Source: Corydoras sp. C115 | Taxonomy: Eukaryota; Chordata; Actinopteri; Siluriformes; Callichthyidae | NCBI GenBank assembly: GCA_019802505.1 | Contig: JAFMOC010000072.1 | Location: 1,080,501 to 1,144,500, forward strand | Direction: 5' to 3' | DNA length: 64,000 bases | The notes under the pieces: model-generated | Databases searched by the model: none | What the model saw: the letters and a program-made list of their open reading frames with translations, nothing else | Told to the model about the DNA's origin: nothing | Shown here: in pieces, positions 12,118 through 24,144 of the stretch | Layout of the letters: each line of letters opens with the position of its first letter | Numbering within the stretch: position 1 is the first letter of the stretch | Made by a program: the position numbers and the translations under genes

Positions 12118-12293
12118 ATAAGTTTGGTAAGATGGGGATCCAGGTTCAGATCCCAGTTTTGGTGGATTTTCCATGTTCTCCCTGCATCTGCATGTTTTCT
12201 CTGCTTTCTTCCCACACATGAAGAACCCCCCCACCTGTGGGAACCCCCCCCCCTGTAGAGGATTAAATGGAAGATAATGAATGATGAGATGAG
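12118..12293 (+). repeat. SINE family A, rearranged
   Basis: B-box region and core, then a jump to a C-run and the tail. Confidence 0.65.
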
Positions 12294-12934
12294 ATAGGGT
12301 GGATAAATAGAAGGATTGCATCAGGAAAGGCATCCGGTGTGATTTGACGTATAGTAAATATAAACAGGGCCAGCAGGTTTTTATTTAGGGAAATTTTTAT
12401 TTTACTTTGTGGGTTCCTCTGTTTTCTTTCTCCCTTATATTTTACAGCATGAATCAACAGAGTTTAAGCTGTGGGTCAACACCACTGAAAAAGAATGCCT
12501 CAACACCAAGTGGTTGGTCCTTACACTTCGGTAATACTTCGGTAATACTACCAAAAAAAAAACCTCCTCAATTCACACCCGGCTCCAGTACATTGCATTG
12601 GGGATATTTGGTAGTTAGGGCTGGTATTTAGTAGTTAAAAATAGTTAGTTAAAATAATTCTCACCCCTTTCTTTCGAGCCTCCCTTCTTTTTTTTCCCTG
12701 CACAGACACAGACAGTTAACATGGGCAAACTACAGATGAAATCCAAGAACTCATCTAATTCTTTGGGTCCAACTCTCATTCAATCAATAAGGATTTGGTT
12801 GCATCGGCGTCTTACAAATTACAGTTAAAATAACAGATTGGTCAACTAAATCACACAGTGCAAAGTACAAAAAAAATGTGTAAAAAAAAAAAAACTAAAA
12901 CAATAAGAAATATCAAATAAAAGCATCAGCGTTA
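12294..12934. other. Unique spacer
   Basis: AT-rich, with poly-A and poly-T runs. No gene recognised. Confidence 0.45.
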
Positions 12935-13053
12935 GATTGGCGCCCTGTCCTGAGTCTATCTGCCCAGCGCCCGAAACGTTCTCCCCTGGATGGGCATGGG
13001 GAACCCCACCGCGACCCTAATAGAGGATAAAGCCAAAAATTATGAATGAATAA
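12935..13053 (+). repeat. SINE family A, 3' third only
   Basis: GATTGGCGCCCTGTCCTGAG through the ATGAATG tail, then 'aaaagcata' and a (TA)n array. Confidence 0.85.
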
Positions 13054-13065
13054 AAGCATATAAAA

Positions 13066-13069
<4 letters not shown>

Positions 13070-13097
<28 letters not shown>
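13070..13097. repeat. (TA)n microsatellite
   Basis: Short TA array just downstream of a SINE tail. Confidence 0.9.
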
Positions 13098-13102
<5 letters not shown>

Positions 13103-13377
13103 TATACAATCAGGGTCCTTGTTGTAAAGAAACAAAGGATGAAACAGGTAAATATTTCCATCAGGTTTATTGAACAGATATTCTACAGCGCCAATACAGC
13201 AAATCAAAGAATGAAAACAAAGCCAAAAACTATTGCAGAGCTTGGACAAAGGTGCAAAAAACTGATGTATAACATCAAATAGGGGAACCCAGGACACCGT
13301 CATTAAGGGGAAATAAGGAACAGGTGATTAGTACCAAGAACCAAGCAGAGACAGACAGGTGTGAGGAGATTTTGTGA

Positions 13378-13560
13378 CATATACACTATATGGAAAAGGT
13401 TTATTGGGGCATCACATCACTCTTCAGAAGGTTTGATGACATATATGATTTTTAATTGGGCTCCCCTTTGCAGCTATAATTACTTCTACTCTTCTTGGAA
13501 GGCAATGTACAAGAATTCGGAGCGTGCACCATTCTTTTAAAAAAATATTTATGAGGTTAA
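13378..13560. repeat. Old DNA-transposon-like fish repeat
   Basis: TACACTATATGGAAAAGGTT and TCCCCTTTGCAGCTATAAT are typical of a common teleost inverted-repeat element. Only one end is seen. Confidence 0.4.
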
Positions 13561-13845
13561 ACACTGCTGCTGTCATGATCTGCCACAGGGGTGATGTAGA
13601 CGAAGGCCCGAAACAGGCAGGTGAGGACGTGCAAAAGGGTTTTAATGAAGATGTAACACCATGCAAAATCAAACATGACAATAATGACAATCCAGCCGTC
13701 TTCAAAGGTGGGAAGCGGGCTTAATTAGTAACAAGGAAGACACATGCCCTGCAAACACAAATAACTGTTACTAATAAACCCCACAATTAATAAAGACTTA
13801 AGACTCATTACCCTTTAAAAATACAGTCTGAAATGTAAAAACACA

Positions 13846-14129
13846 ATCTCATTAACTTCTGCTTAATCCTCTTCTATGGTCACTGGGGGTTGGCAACAGA
13901 TACACCCTGGACATTGTGCCAATCCATTACCGGGCACACACTCACTGACACAGATACACACACACACCACATGGGGTAAATTTAGAGCAACCTATTTACC
14001 TTGAATCCATGCTTTTGGACTGTGGGAGGAAATCACAGAACCTGAAAAAACACACCAGGAGAACATAAAAAACTAAAAAACAGATCGGGATTCAAACCTG
14101 GATCCCCAGCGCTGAGAGGCGGATGTGCA
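13846..14129 (-). repeat. SINE family A, old, head truncated
   Basis: Tail region at the left, ends at GCTGAGAGGCGGATGTGC without the A box. Confidence 0.75.
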
Positions 14130-14206
14130 GCGGGGTTAATTGACAATAAGAAATGTATGAATTTCACATGAACAAAGACAAGCTATGCATTTACAAGTTT
14201 TTGAAA

Positions 14207-14472
14207 TTCATTCATTCATTCATTCATTATCTTCCGTTCAATCCTCTACTAGGGTTGCGGGGGTAGAGGATACATCCGGGACAGGGCGCCAAACTATCGC
14301 TGGGAACACAGTAACTCACACAGACACACACACAAACACACTTTATATAGGGCAATTTAGAGCATTCAATTTACCTTGAATCCATGTCTTTGGATTGAGT
14401 GAGGAAACCGGAGAACCCAGAGGAAACCCTCACAGACACAGGAAGAACATGGAAACTCCACCCAGATTGGGA
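14207..14472 (-). repeat. SINE family A, array unit 1
   Basis: Head truncated at TGGGAT. First of four contiguous units. Confidence 0.85.
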
Positions 14473-14756
14473 TCCATCCATCCTTTATCTTCTGCTTTAT
14501 CCTCTATTTGGGTCGTGGTGGGGTTCCCCCATCCAGAGGAGAACGTTTCCGGTGCTGGGCAGATACACCCAGGACAGGGCGCCAATCTATCGCTGGGCAC
14601 ACACTCGCTCACACAAACACACACACTCTATATGGGGCAATTTGGAGAACTCAATTGACCTTGATCCATGTTTTTGGACTGTGGGAGGAAACCGGAGAAC
14701 CCGGAGGAAACCCACGCGGACACGGGGAGAACATGGAAACTCCACCCAGATTGGGA
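14473..14756 (-). repeat. SINE family A, array unit 2
   Basis: Shares private variants TTTATCTTCTGC and CGTTTCCGGTGC, and the same left junction, with unit 3. Confidence 0.88.
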
Positions 14757-14934
14757 TCCATCCATCCTTTATCTTCTGCTTTATCCTCTACTAGGGTCGT
14801 GGTGGGGTTCCCCATGCCCCATGCCCATCCAGAAGAGAACGTTTCCGGTGCTGGGCAGATACACCAAGGACAGGGCGCCAATCTATCGCTGGGCACACAC
14901 TTGCTCACACAAACACACTCTATATGGGGCAATT
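14757..14934 (-). repeat. SINE family A, array unit 3
   Basis: Tandem-duplicate partner of unit 2, cut at GGGGCAATTT where unit 4 begins. MPMP-like frames here are repeat translation. Confidence 0.88.
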
Positions 14935-15279
14935 TCATTCATTCATTATCTCCCGCTTTATCCTCTATTAGGGTCGCGGTGGGGTTCCCCATGCCCATCC
15001 AGGGGAGAACGTCTCGGGCGCTGGGCAGATACACCCAGGACAGGGCGCCAATCCATCGCTGGGCACACACTCACTCACACAGACACACTCTATATGGGGC
15101 AATTTGGAGAACTCGATTGACTTGATCCATGTTTTTGGACTGTGGGATGAAACCGGAGAACCTGGAGGAAACCCACGCGGCCACGGGGAGAACATGGAAA
15201 CTCCACCCAGATTGGGATTCGAACCGGGAATCCCTAGTGCTGAGAGGAGAACATGCTAACCACTAAGCCACCGTGCCGC
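14935..15279 (-). repeat. SINE family A, array unit 4, complete
   Basis: Full-length younger-type copy (GAATG tail, GCGGGAGATAATG) closing the array with an intact head. Confidence 0.92.
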
Positions 15280-15662
15280 TTTTTTAAAAATTTGTTTTCT
15301 AAATTATTATTACAAATGCAGCTCACATATCGACATTTAACAAACCCACGAATCAGATGTTATCTCATCCAAACGTCGGTGCCGTAATTCACTAGTTATA
15401 GTTTTGCATTTCAGTTCATTGTTTCTTTGTGTGTTCTTTTTTAATTATAGATAACATTCGTAATGCTGTTTGTGCAGAGTTGCATTTTCCTTCACCTTTT
15501 AAAAATTGTAAAATGTTTTTTTACTGTTGAATTTTGGCCTGCAGTCTATCTTCATGCCAGGGGACTTCATTAGGAAGTATGCTGGGACTCTACCTGGTAG
15601 CTGGGACAGACAAAAACAAGTACACAGATGACAATATGAGTGTCTCTCTCTTGCTCTGTCTG

Positions 15663-15666
<4 letters not shown>

Positions 15667-15740
<74 letters not shown>

Positions 15741-15741
15741 A
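15667..15741. repeat. (CA)n microsatellite
   Basis: About 35 CA units with one interruption near the end. Not next to a SINE. Confidence 0.95.
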
Positions 15742-15995
15742 CAAAAGCATGCTTTTTTAAACAAGCGATTTAATTAAAAAGTATTTAATTTATTGTGACC
15801 ACATAAGGTTTCATACTAACTTGTTTCACAAACCCACATCATTTGCAACACTGTAATACGAAATACTTTTTAAAATGGAGTATATCCCAGTAGAGGTTTA
15901 ATTATTAATTAAAGAGAAGTGTGTGTGAAAACAATTGAAAGTTGTTAAATTGCTTGAACATTTATTTTACTGATTAAAGTATGGCTGAAATATAT

Positions 15996-16358
15996 TCATC
16001 CATCCATTATCTTCCGCTTTATCCTCTATTAGGGTCGGGGGGGGGGGGGGTTCCCCATGCCCATCCAGGGGAGAACGTCTCGGGCGCTGGGCAGATAGAC
16101 CCAGGACAGAGCGACAATCTATCGCTGGGCACACACTCACTCACACAGACACACACAGACACACACTCTATATGGGGCAATTTGGAGAACTCAATTGATT
16201 TGGTCCATGTTTTTGGATTGTGGGAGGAAACCGGAGAACCCGGAGGAAACCCACGCGGACACAGGGAGAACATGGAAACTCCACCCAGATGGAGATTCGA
16301 ACCGGGAATCCCTAGAGCTGAGAGGAGAACATGCTAAACCACTAAACCACTGTGCCGG
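15996..16358 (-). repeat. SINE family A, complete
   Basis: GGATGG tail, G-run at 16036-16050, extended CACAGACA repeat, head ending CTGTGCCGGCT. Confidence 0.9.
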
Positions 16359-16410
16359 CTAGCTGAAATATTAAAAACCCTAATTGTATTTTAGAAATGT
16401 AATATAAACA

Positions 16411-16752
16411 GGCATGTGGTGGCTTAGTGGTTAGCATGTTCTCCTCTCAGCGCTAGGGATTCCCGGTTCGAATCCCCATCTGGGTGGAGTTTCCATGTTC
16501 TCCCCGTGTCTGCGTGGGTTTCCTCCGGGTTTTCCGGTTTCCTCCCACAGTCCAAAAACATGGATCAAGTCAATTGAGTTCTCTAAATTGCCCCATATAG
16601 AGTGTGTGAGTGTGAGTGAGTGTGTGCCCAGTGATAGATTGGCGCCCTGTCCTGGGTCTATCTGCCCAGCGCCCGAGACGTTCTCCCCTGGATGGGCATG
16701 GAGAACCCCACCGCGACCCTAATAGAGGATAAAGCGGGAGATAATGAATGAA
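16411..16752 (+). repeat. SINE family A, complete, with TSD
   Basis: Flanked by TAATATAAACA at 16400-16410 and 16753-16763. Faces away from the preceding copy. Confidence 0.95.
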
Positions 16753-17188
16753 TAATATAAACAATACAACAAAATGCTTGTAACTCACTTGAAAAACATT
16801 GTGACAGAAACAATTTAAGAAAATGGCGTTGGAAGATTCCACAATTAGTGGCTTAATTGGTAACAGGTGAGGTCATTAAGATTAATTATAAAAATTAGCA
16901 TACAATAAAGGACTTATCCTTTGCATGCATATTGTGCTAAGCTTAAAGATAGAATTGTCAGTAAGTTCCGTGTTTCCACCATCTCCAGTTAATATCAAAA
17001 ACATAAGTTTCAGAAAGTCAGGTAATTAATTCCCAGAAGAGAAATCCCTCATGAATGGAATGTGTGAACATTGAGGCCTCAAGTGTTATTGTTGAACTGA
17101 CCATGATGGACATTGTCACTTAAAGTGCAGCTGAATCAAGAAATGCAGCCTGAAACTGTAAATTGAGAAGCTATATAAATTTTTTAGT
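16753..17188. other. Unique spacer
   Basis: AT-rich DNA without recognisable features. Confidence 0.45.
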
Positions 17189-17238
17189 AGAACAGGGTGC
17201 CAATCCATCACTGAGCACACACTTACTCTCTCGATCTC

Positions 17239-17297
<59 letters not shown>

Positions 17298-17446
17298 TAG
17301 AGGTAATTTAGATCAGCTAATTTACCTTGAATTCACGTTTTTGGACTGTGGGAGGAAACCGGAGGTAAAAATATTACCTGGACATGAGGAGAACATGGAT
17401 TAGGATTTGAACCCAGTGCCAAGAGGTAGGAATGGTAACCACTACA
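17189..17446 (-). repeat. SINE family A, old fragment
   Basis: Lacks the tail. Contains (CT)n then (CA)n at 17227-17295. Confidence 0.7.
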
Positions 17447-17477
17447 CACCAAAAACTTGTATACAATTATAATGGGA

Positions 17478-17695
17478 TATATCTATCACTGGGTACACTT
17501 ACTTACATAAACACTCACTATAGGGACAATTTGGAGCATTCAATTTACCTTCAATCCATGGTTTTGGACTGTGGGAGGAAACTAGAGAACCCAAAGGAAA
17601 CCCACACGTACACGGGAAGAACATGGAAACTCCACCCAGATTGGGATTCGAACCTGGAATCCTTAGCGCTGAGAGGAGAACATGCTAAGCCACGA
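17478..17695 (-). repeat. SINE family A, old fragment
   Basis: Begins at ATCTATCACTGGGTACAC and runs to the head region (GCTAAGCCACG). Tail missing. Confidence 0.75.
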
Positions 17696-18118
17696 ATTCC
17701 ACCCTGGACTAAATTTTTTTTTTGCAAAACTGCAACAATTAGTATCAATTCACAAATGAATAATAAAAATGGAATAAGCAAAAACCTGCCTTTACAGGCA
17801 TTACTATATTTACATACTATATTTCTACATTTATATTTAACAAATAGAAGGTCATTTGTCATTGAGAATATTGGAATATTTTCTTTTGTCTGTTAAATAA
17901 TAGATAAATTGAAGAAAAATGACAAATTCCAGTTTTCCTGTTTTAAGGTCCTGGTTTTGCTGTGTCTGCTGGCTTCATCTATTTGTCTCATCACCCCACA
18001 GTCTCCACCTGCTCTCTTAAAGTTCTAAAAACAGCACCTGGTTCTCCAGACACCCTCTCAGTTGTATTTTGTTAGCAAATGTATTAATATACAGCAACCC
18101 ATTTTCTCACTTTCTCAC

Positions 18119-18120
<2 letters not shown>

Positions 18121-18171
<51 letters not shown>
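18121..18171. repeat. (ATT)n microsatellite
   Basis: About 17 ATT units. Confidence 0.95.
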
Positions 18172-18173
<2 letters not shown>

Positions 18174-18192
18174 AAATTAATTATTACATATA

Positions 18193-18327
18193 ATTTCACA
18201 AAGACCCTAGGCAACAGTGACAGAAACCAATAATTTTACGGTTTGAGTGCTAACGAAGCGATTGTATGTCGTTTATCCATGATCTGCTTAATTACCGTTT
18301 TAATTTTTTATTTCATTTTTAAAATAT
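18193..18327 (+). repeat. Local direct duplication flanking a SINE, left copy
   Basis: ATTTCACAAAG..GCTAACGAAGCGATTGTA and CTGCTTAATTACCGTT match 18659-18915. This copy lacks about 120 bases present in the right copy. Confidence 0.9.
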
Positions 18328-18658
18328 GGGCATCACCGTGGCCTCCCAGTGCTAGGGATTCCCGGTTCGAATCCCACTCTGGGTGGAGTTTCCATGTTCT
18401 CCCCGTGTCCACCTGGGTTTCCTCTGGGTTCTACGGTTTCCTCCCACAGTCCAAAAACATGGATCAAGGTCAATTGAATTCTCCAAATTGCCCCATATAG
18501 AGTGTGTCTGTGTGAGTGAGTGTGTGCCCAGCGATGGATTGGCGTCCTGTCCTGGGTGTATCTGCCCAGCGCCCGAAACGTTCTCCCCTGGATGGGCATG
18601 GGGAACCCCCCCCCCCCAACCCTAATAGAGGATAAAGCAGAAGATAATGGATGGATGG
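18328..18658 (+). repeat. SINE family A, head partly deleted
   Basis: GGGCATCACCGTGGCCTCCC joins the head start to the B-box region. GGATGGATGG tail, C-run at 18607-18617. Confidence 0.9.
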
Positions 18659-18915
18659 ATTTCACAAAGAGTCTAGGCAACAGTGACAGAAACCAATACT
18701 TTTGCAGTTTGAGTGCTAACGAAGCGATTGTAAATAGTCGGTTATGAAGTACTGACTGATTTATGAAAGCATGAGCAAACAGCAAACCCAATTTATGAAC
18801 GAGATCCCACTTCAAGCTCATTTAAACTCTCAAAGCTGGAATCAGTAATTGTCTTTAAATGCATCTGTGACCTGCTTAATTACCGTTATAATTTTTTATT
18901 TCATTTTAAAAAAGT
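18659..18915 (+). repeat. Local direct duplication flanking a SINE, right copy
   Basis: Fuller partner of 18193-18327. The duplicated DNA itself is not a known repeat. Confidence 0.9.
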
Positions 18916-20449
18916 TTGAAATTTTCCAGAAATTGTAAAAAAAAAAACTATGTCCCAAATTCAAGCAGTTATGACTATAAACAACTTTTTCCTTTACTGT
19001 GTGTTAATTTAAGTTGTGTACGCTGGTAATTTTAGACACATTAAATCCTTTCCTGCTAAGTGAAAGATCAATTAAAAGCTCCAAATGTTGCAGAAAGAAC
19101 ACAAAAAATTGTATGTGGTTTATTTTAAGATGCGAGATAAAAAAAAATACATTTTTTTTTACAAGTAATTCCTTTAAACTTTTCTGATTGTTGCACTTTA
19201 ACCTTGTTCAATGTTCTTCTATTTTTCTGGGGTCAGTATTTGGGTGAGATTTTTATGCTGGTAAAACCCAGCTGAGATTAGATTCCTTCTGAGTAGCAAA
19301 TATATTTAAGTCATTAAAAGATCAATAGCTGCATTTTAGTATCATCTCATCTTCAAGGGTAATGCAGAATAAAAAAAGAACAGGGGATTATTAAGAGCGT
19401 TGGGGCTATAGGCACAGACAAAGCATTCTTGTGTTATTTCATTGCAGTGTTCTTTTAGAAAACTAAAGTTGAACATATTAAACTATATGAATTTATATTA
19501 AGACATTGACTGGACAGGAATTCCAATATTTTCCCTGAGTTGAAAACCTAAACTGTATACACTATATCAGCTGCATATAGGTGTTTACTGAAAGCAATCA
19601 TATTAAAGCAATTCTTTGTACTTGAAATGACGTTAACTAAAATGCAAATATAATTTTTAAAAAAAAGCAGGTCATTGTTTTATAAAGATTTTAAATTAGG
19701 CAAATTTAAATCAAGCTGTAATATATACAGCAAGTTTGAGACAGACTTAAGAAAGTGTATTTGTATTTGTATTTATATGTAGATTTACTTCATACAGCTG
19801 ACATCAGTGTAGAAATGTATGGAATAACATGGAATTACAGTATTTTATTCTGTCAATATTAATGAATGGTATATAAGCGTATACAAATTTTACATAAAAA
19901 TGTTTGTGTGTGTGTGTGTTGTCGTCTTTTCAGTCATGTCCGTCCTTTGGATACTCTGTAGGTCATTTTCATAATAAAGGTTTTTATAAGGTTTCTCTCG
20001 ACCGTCATTTGAAAGCGATACAATTTGGGGGCAAATTGTCTCTCCAATTTACCCATTAGCTTGTCTTTAGAACAAGGGAGGAAACCTGAGTACCTGGAAT
20101 AAACTCATTTAGGCGCATGCTGACTCCACACTGAAAGGATGTTTGTGTAGCTCAACCAGAAATCAAACCCAGGACCTTTTTGGTGGTAGCACTAACCGCT
20201 ATGAAAATGTGCCTCCAGAAATGTTTTATGTGAAAATCAACCTCTTTAATGGTAATTCTTTTCCTAATTTCAATGATGGTGTTGGTCTGGTAGTTTTCAA
20301 ACTTGACAAAAAAGTTTTCAAATAATTTTCTTTATCATAAGGAAATTACAGACATCATTTAACAGTCTAAGGAATCTAAGGTAAAGAGCTTTGTTTAACA
20401 AAAATGCCAAGACCTGAACCCACGGCCTAATAGTCAATAGTGCAATAAT
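18916..20449. other. Unique AT-rich spacer
   Basis: 1.5 kb with no gene, SINE or transposon recognised. A short (TG)n lies near 19901-19919. Confidence 0.5.
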
Positions 20450-20773
20450 CCATCCATTCATTATCTTCCGCTTTATCCTCTACTAGGGTCGTGGTGGGGG
20501 TTCCCCACGCCCATCCAGGCGCTAGGCAGATACACCCTGGACAGGGCGACAAACTATCGCTGGGCACACACACAAACACACTCTATATGGGGCAGTTTGG
20601 AGAATTAAATTGACTTGATCCAAGTTTTTGGACTGTGGGAGTAAACCGGAGAACCCGGAGGAAACCCATGCGAACACGGGGAGGACATGGAAACACCACC
20701 CAGATTGAGATTCAAACTGGGAATCCCTAGCGCCGAGAGGCAAACGTGCTAAACCACTAAGCCACCGTGCCGC
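20450..20773 (-). repeat. SINE family A with TSD
   Basis: Flanked by ATAGTGCAATAAT (20437-20449 and 20774-20786). Confidence 0.94.
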
Positions 20774-20804
20774 ATAGTGCAATAATAATAATATACCTAA
20801 TAGT

Positions 20805-21370
20805 CAATAGACCTCTACAGCTGATTCAAAACTCTGCAACCCAACTTGTGTTCAACCAGCCCAAGTGAACTCATGTCACTCCACAACTCATCTCTCTCCA
20901 TTGGCTCCCTGTAGCTGCTGCATTCAGTACATGACACTGCCTCTGACCTACAGGACAATCTCTGAATCTGCCCCCTCATACATTCACTCTACATTTCCAA
21001 AATACACTCCGACACGTTCACATTGCTCTGGTGAATAAACCTGATTCTGATTCTGATGAATGTCGCCGGGTGAATCAACCTCACTCTACTTGTAATTCTC
21101 ACTCCGTATTGTTTACCGCTACTAAATGGTGGAACAATCTTCCCAACAGTGTCCAAGTCACTTAGCATTTGAAGAAACAACTCAAAACACATCTCTTCCA
21201 CAAGCACTTGCTATGATAAAAAAAAAAAAAAAAACCTAGAAGCCAGACCGGATAATGATCAGGTTTGATGATTCTACAGTGTAGCTGCTTTTTCCTTAAG
21301 TACTGACATGTGTTGTTCTCTCAAGTCGCTTTGGATAAAAGCATATGCTAAAAGACTAAATGTAAATGCA
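20805..21370 (+). repeat. L2-type LINE 3' fragment with ORF2 C-terminus
   Basis: Broken translation shows the end of an L2/CR1-clade reverse transcriptase ORF: HVTP..LHWLPV, KWWNNLPNSV and LKTHLF motifs. A 3' UTR and the tail AAGTCGCTTTGGATAAAAGC follow. Stops and a (CTGATT)n-type insertion near 21031-21060 show it is dead. Confidence 0.75.
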
Positions 21371-21411
21371 ATACCTATAACATCAATATACCATAACATT
21401 TGGTCATTTAG

Positions 21412-21610
21412 CAAGGGTGCGGTAGGTCAGTGGTTAGGGCATTGGGCTATCAATCTGAAGGTTGGCGGTTCAAATCCCAGGTCCACAGTTACCAGTGTGG
21501 GTCCTTGAGCAAGACCCTTAACCCTCATTGCTCCAGGGATGTTGTGATTAACCCTGTGCTCACCTTGTAAGTCGCTTTGGAAAAAAGTGTCTGCTAAATG
21601 ACCAAATGTA
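21412..21610 (+). repeat. Family B SINE (tRNA head, L2 tail)
   Basis: Head GGTAGGTCAGTGGTTAGGGC, B box GGTTCAAATCC, tail GTAAGTCGCTTTGG..TGCTAAATGACC. It shares its tail with the L2 fragment just upstream and abuts an inverted copy. Confidence 0.88.
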
Positions 21611-21790
21611 ATTTATTGGACGCTTTTATCCAAAGTGACTTACAAGGTGAGCACAGGGTTAACATCCCTGGAGCAATGAGGGTTAAGGGTCTTGCTCAAG
21701 GACCCACACTGGTAATTGTGGACCTGGGATTTGAACCACAAACCTTCAGATTGATAGCCCAACACCCTAACCACTGACCTTCCACGCCCC
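21611..21790 (-). repeat. Family B SINE, inverted partner
   Basis: Tail-to-tail with 21412-21610, giving a roughly 370-base palindrome. Confidence 0.88.
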
Positions 21791-22736
21791 ATACCAATAC
21801 CACTTGCTTTTATTAATATTTAAACCAGTTGACATTGCAAATTTAAATTTATCTCCCTTTTCTTAAGCTTTAACTCTATGTACTTTTTGTACTTGGGTGG
21901 TGTTAAATAATGTGATTTGAGTTTGACCTTCACTTAAGAATGATTAATAGCACTGCTGTATTGCAACCGTACAAATTAACAAGGGCAAGAGAATATTGCT
22001 ACCGAGATCCGTATGCCTGCGGTGTGAGAACCACAGCAGCATCCTTTCTCTTCTCTGAAGTGACATGTTAACCTGTAAATTGAGATTGCCATCCTGTCAA
22101 CCCCCCACCGCTCTATCTCTTCCTGTCCGTTTCCTTGACACTATCCTGATTCAAAAGCAAGGATCAAAAATCCAATTCAGCCTTTACCTCGGGACAGCTC
22201 AAAAGACATCAATAATGAAGAGAAATGTCCACACTTGACACAGTAAGCATTCCTTGTCATTGGCTGCAATAAAGGAGAAGGCTCAAGACAAAACTGCTGA
22301 GTCCTTTTGCTTGTTGATTATTATCTCTTTGTCCCCATCCCTGACACAGCAAACATCAGCAAGTAAAGTCATGTTTCTTGGCAGGTGCAAGATGAGCGAA
22401 AGGTACTGGGGACAGGAATACCATGAAAATAAAGTAAAAAGCAGGGGCTCATGATTTAGTGAACACAGAATGTCAGAGAATGAAAAACATGACAGAGGAA
22501 AGATTAGGATCCACAACATAATTTAGAGATGACAAGCATAGCAGAACACCACACACAGTCCCCTCCACAATCTACATCTCTGTAAAATCTAAACATTTTT
22601 TTTTCTTCGGAGAAGACACTTTTTAATTAAAAAATAATTAAGCACAAAAATGCATGCCAGAATTACTGGCCCCTCCAGTTGATCAGTGTGTCAATGTGGT
22701 AAAAGTTTTTAAAAAGTTACATATGACTGTTTTATC
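21791..22736. other. Unique spacer
   Basis: Less AT-rich than its surroundings. No conserved protein recognised. Confidence 0.4.
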
Positions 22737-23076
22737 ATCCATCCATTATCTTCTCCTTTGTTCTCTACTAACGTCACGGAGGGGGGGAGGTTCCCCATGA
22801 AAATCCAGAACATTTTGGGCAATAGGCAGATACACCTGGGACAGGGTGCCAATCTATCGCTGGGCACACTCACTCAAACACACTCTATATGGGGTAATTT
22901 GGAGAACTCAATTGACCTTGATCCATGTTTTTGGACTGTGGGAGGAAACCGGAGAACCCGGAGGAAACCCACGCAGAAATGGGGAGAACATGGAAACTCC
23001 ACCCAGATTGCGATTCGAACCGGAAATCCCTAGTGCTGAGAGGAGAACATGCTGACCACTAAGCCACTGTGCTGCC
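22737..23076 (-). repeat. SINE family A
   Basis: Nearly complete. Part of the 3' body is deleted at 22800-22812. Confidence 0.88.
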
Positions 23077-23167
23077 CCACCATCTAATGCTGTTTGTTAA
23101 ATGTGATAAAAACAATAAAGGCCATATGTCGATGACAACTTGGCACGTTTGGTCATAGATTGCCCAT

Positions 23168-23181
23168 GTTGCTATGACAAC
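23168..23181. promoter_or_regulatory. X-box-like (RFX) motif
   Basis: GTTGCTATGACAAC matches the RFX palindrome GTTGCCATGGCAAC at 12 of 14 positions. It lies about 3.3 kb upstream of the gpr22 ATG in non-repeat DNA. Function is inferred only. Confidence 0.3.
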
Positions 23182-23358
23182 AAAAACCGAGTGCATGTGG
23201 ACTATCATTCTGGGAAAAAAAAATATGTTTGATGCTTGCAGTTATCACTACAAGATGCTGGTTTAGAGCTGAAGCAAGCAAGAACACACACTGGCAAACA
23301 GACACAAATTCACACTGTGACAATCCAGCGGTGGACACAGGGAAGAAGGAGGGTTTAT

Positions 23359-23385
23359 ACACACACACACACACACACACACACA
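23359..23385. repeat. (AC)n microsatellite
   Basis: About 13 units. Confidence 0.9.
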
Positions 23386-23515
23386 AGATGAGCATAAACA
23401 GGAGCTCAAATAATGAACTGATTAACACGAACAAACACCCATGAACAAATTAATTTTAATAGTTAAAAACAAGTACAGGAAAACTAAAAAATACACTCAA
23501 ACTAGAAGAACTATA

Positions 23516-23869
23516 GGCGGCACGGTGGCTTAGTGGTCAGCACGTTCGCCTCTCAGCGCTAGGGATTCCCGTTTCGAATCCCCATCTGGGTGGAGTTTCC
23601 ATGTTCTCCCCGTGTCTGCGTGGGTTTCCTCCGGGTTCTCTGGTTTCCTCCCACAGTCCAAAAACATGGATCAAGTCAATTGAATTCTCAAAATTGCCCC
23701 ATATAGAGTGTGTCTGTGTGAGTGAGTGTATGTGCCCAGCGATGGATTGGCGCCCTGTCCTGGGTCTTATCTGCCCAGCGCCCGAGATGTTCTCCCCTGG
23801 ATGGGCATGGGGAACCCCACTGCGACCCTAATAGAGGATAAAGCGGGAGATAATGAATGAATGAATGAA
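23516..23869 (+). repeat. SINE family A, complete
   Basis: Young-type copy. GAATG tail of four units. Confidence 0.94.
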
Positions 23870-23925
23870 TAGAAGTACTATTTGCCCTCCTGACAGGTAT
23901 AATGGTTCTTCTTGGTATAACAATT

Positions 23926-24144
23926 AATTCATTCATTATCTTCCACTTTATCCTCTGCTAGGGTCACAGGGGGGGTTCCCCATGCCCATCCAGGGGAGAA
24001 CATTTCGAAGGCAGGGCAGATACACCCAGGACAGGACATCAATCTAATGCTGGACACATTCACTCACACAATTTAGAGCATTCCATTTTCATCGATCCAT
24101 GTTTTTGGACTGTAGGAGAAAACGGGAGAACATGGAAGATTGAG
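23926..24144 (-). repeat. SINE family A, head truncated
   Basis: Ends inside the core (GAGAACATGGAAGATTG). Lies opposite to the copy 56 bases away. Confidence 0.8.

Noticed and set aside
14508..15125. 205-codon open frame and overlapping frames of 95-150 codons
   Set aside because: They lie wholly within tandem family A SINEs. The same peptide pieces (e.g. LSLGTHS, FWTVGGNRRT) recur at every copy in either strand.
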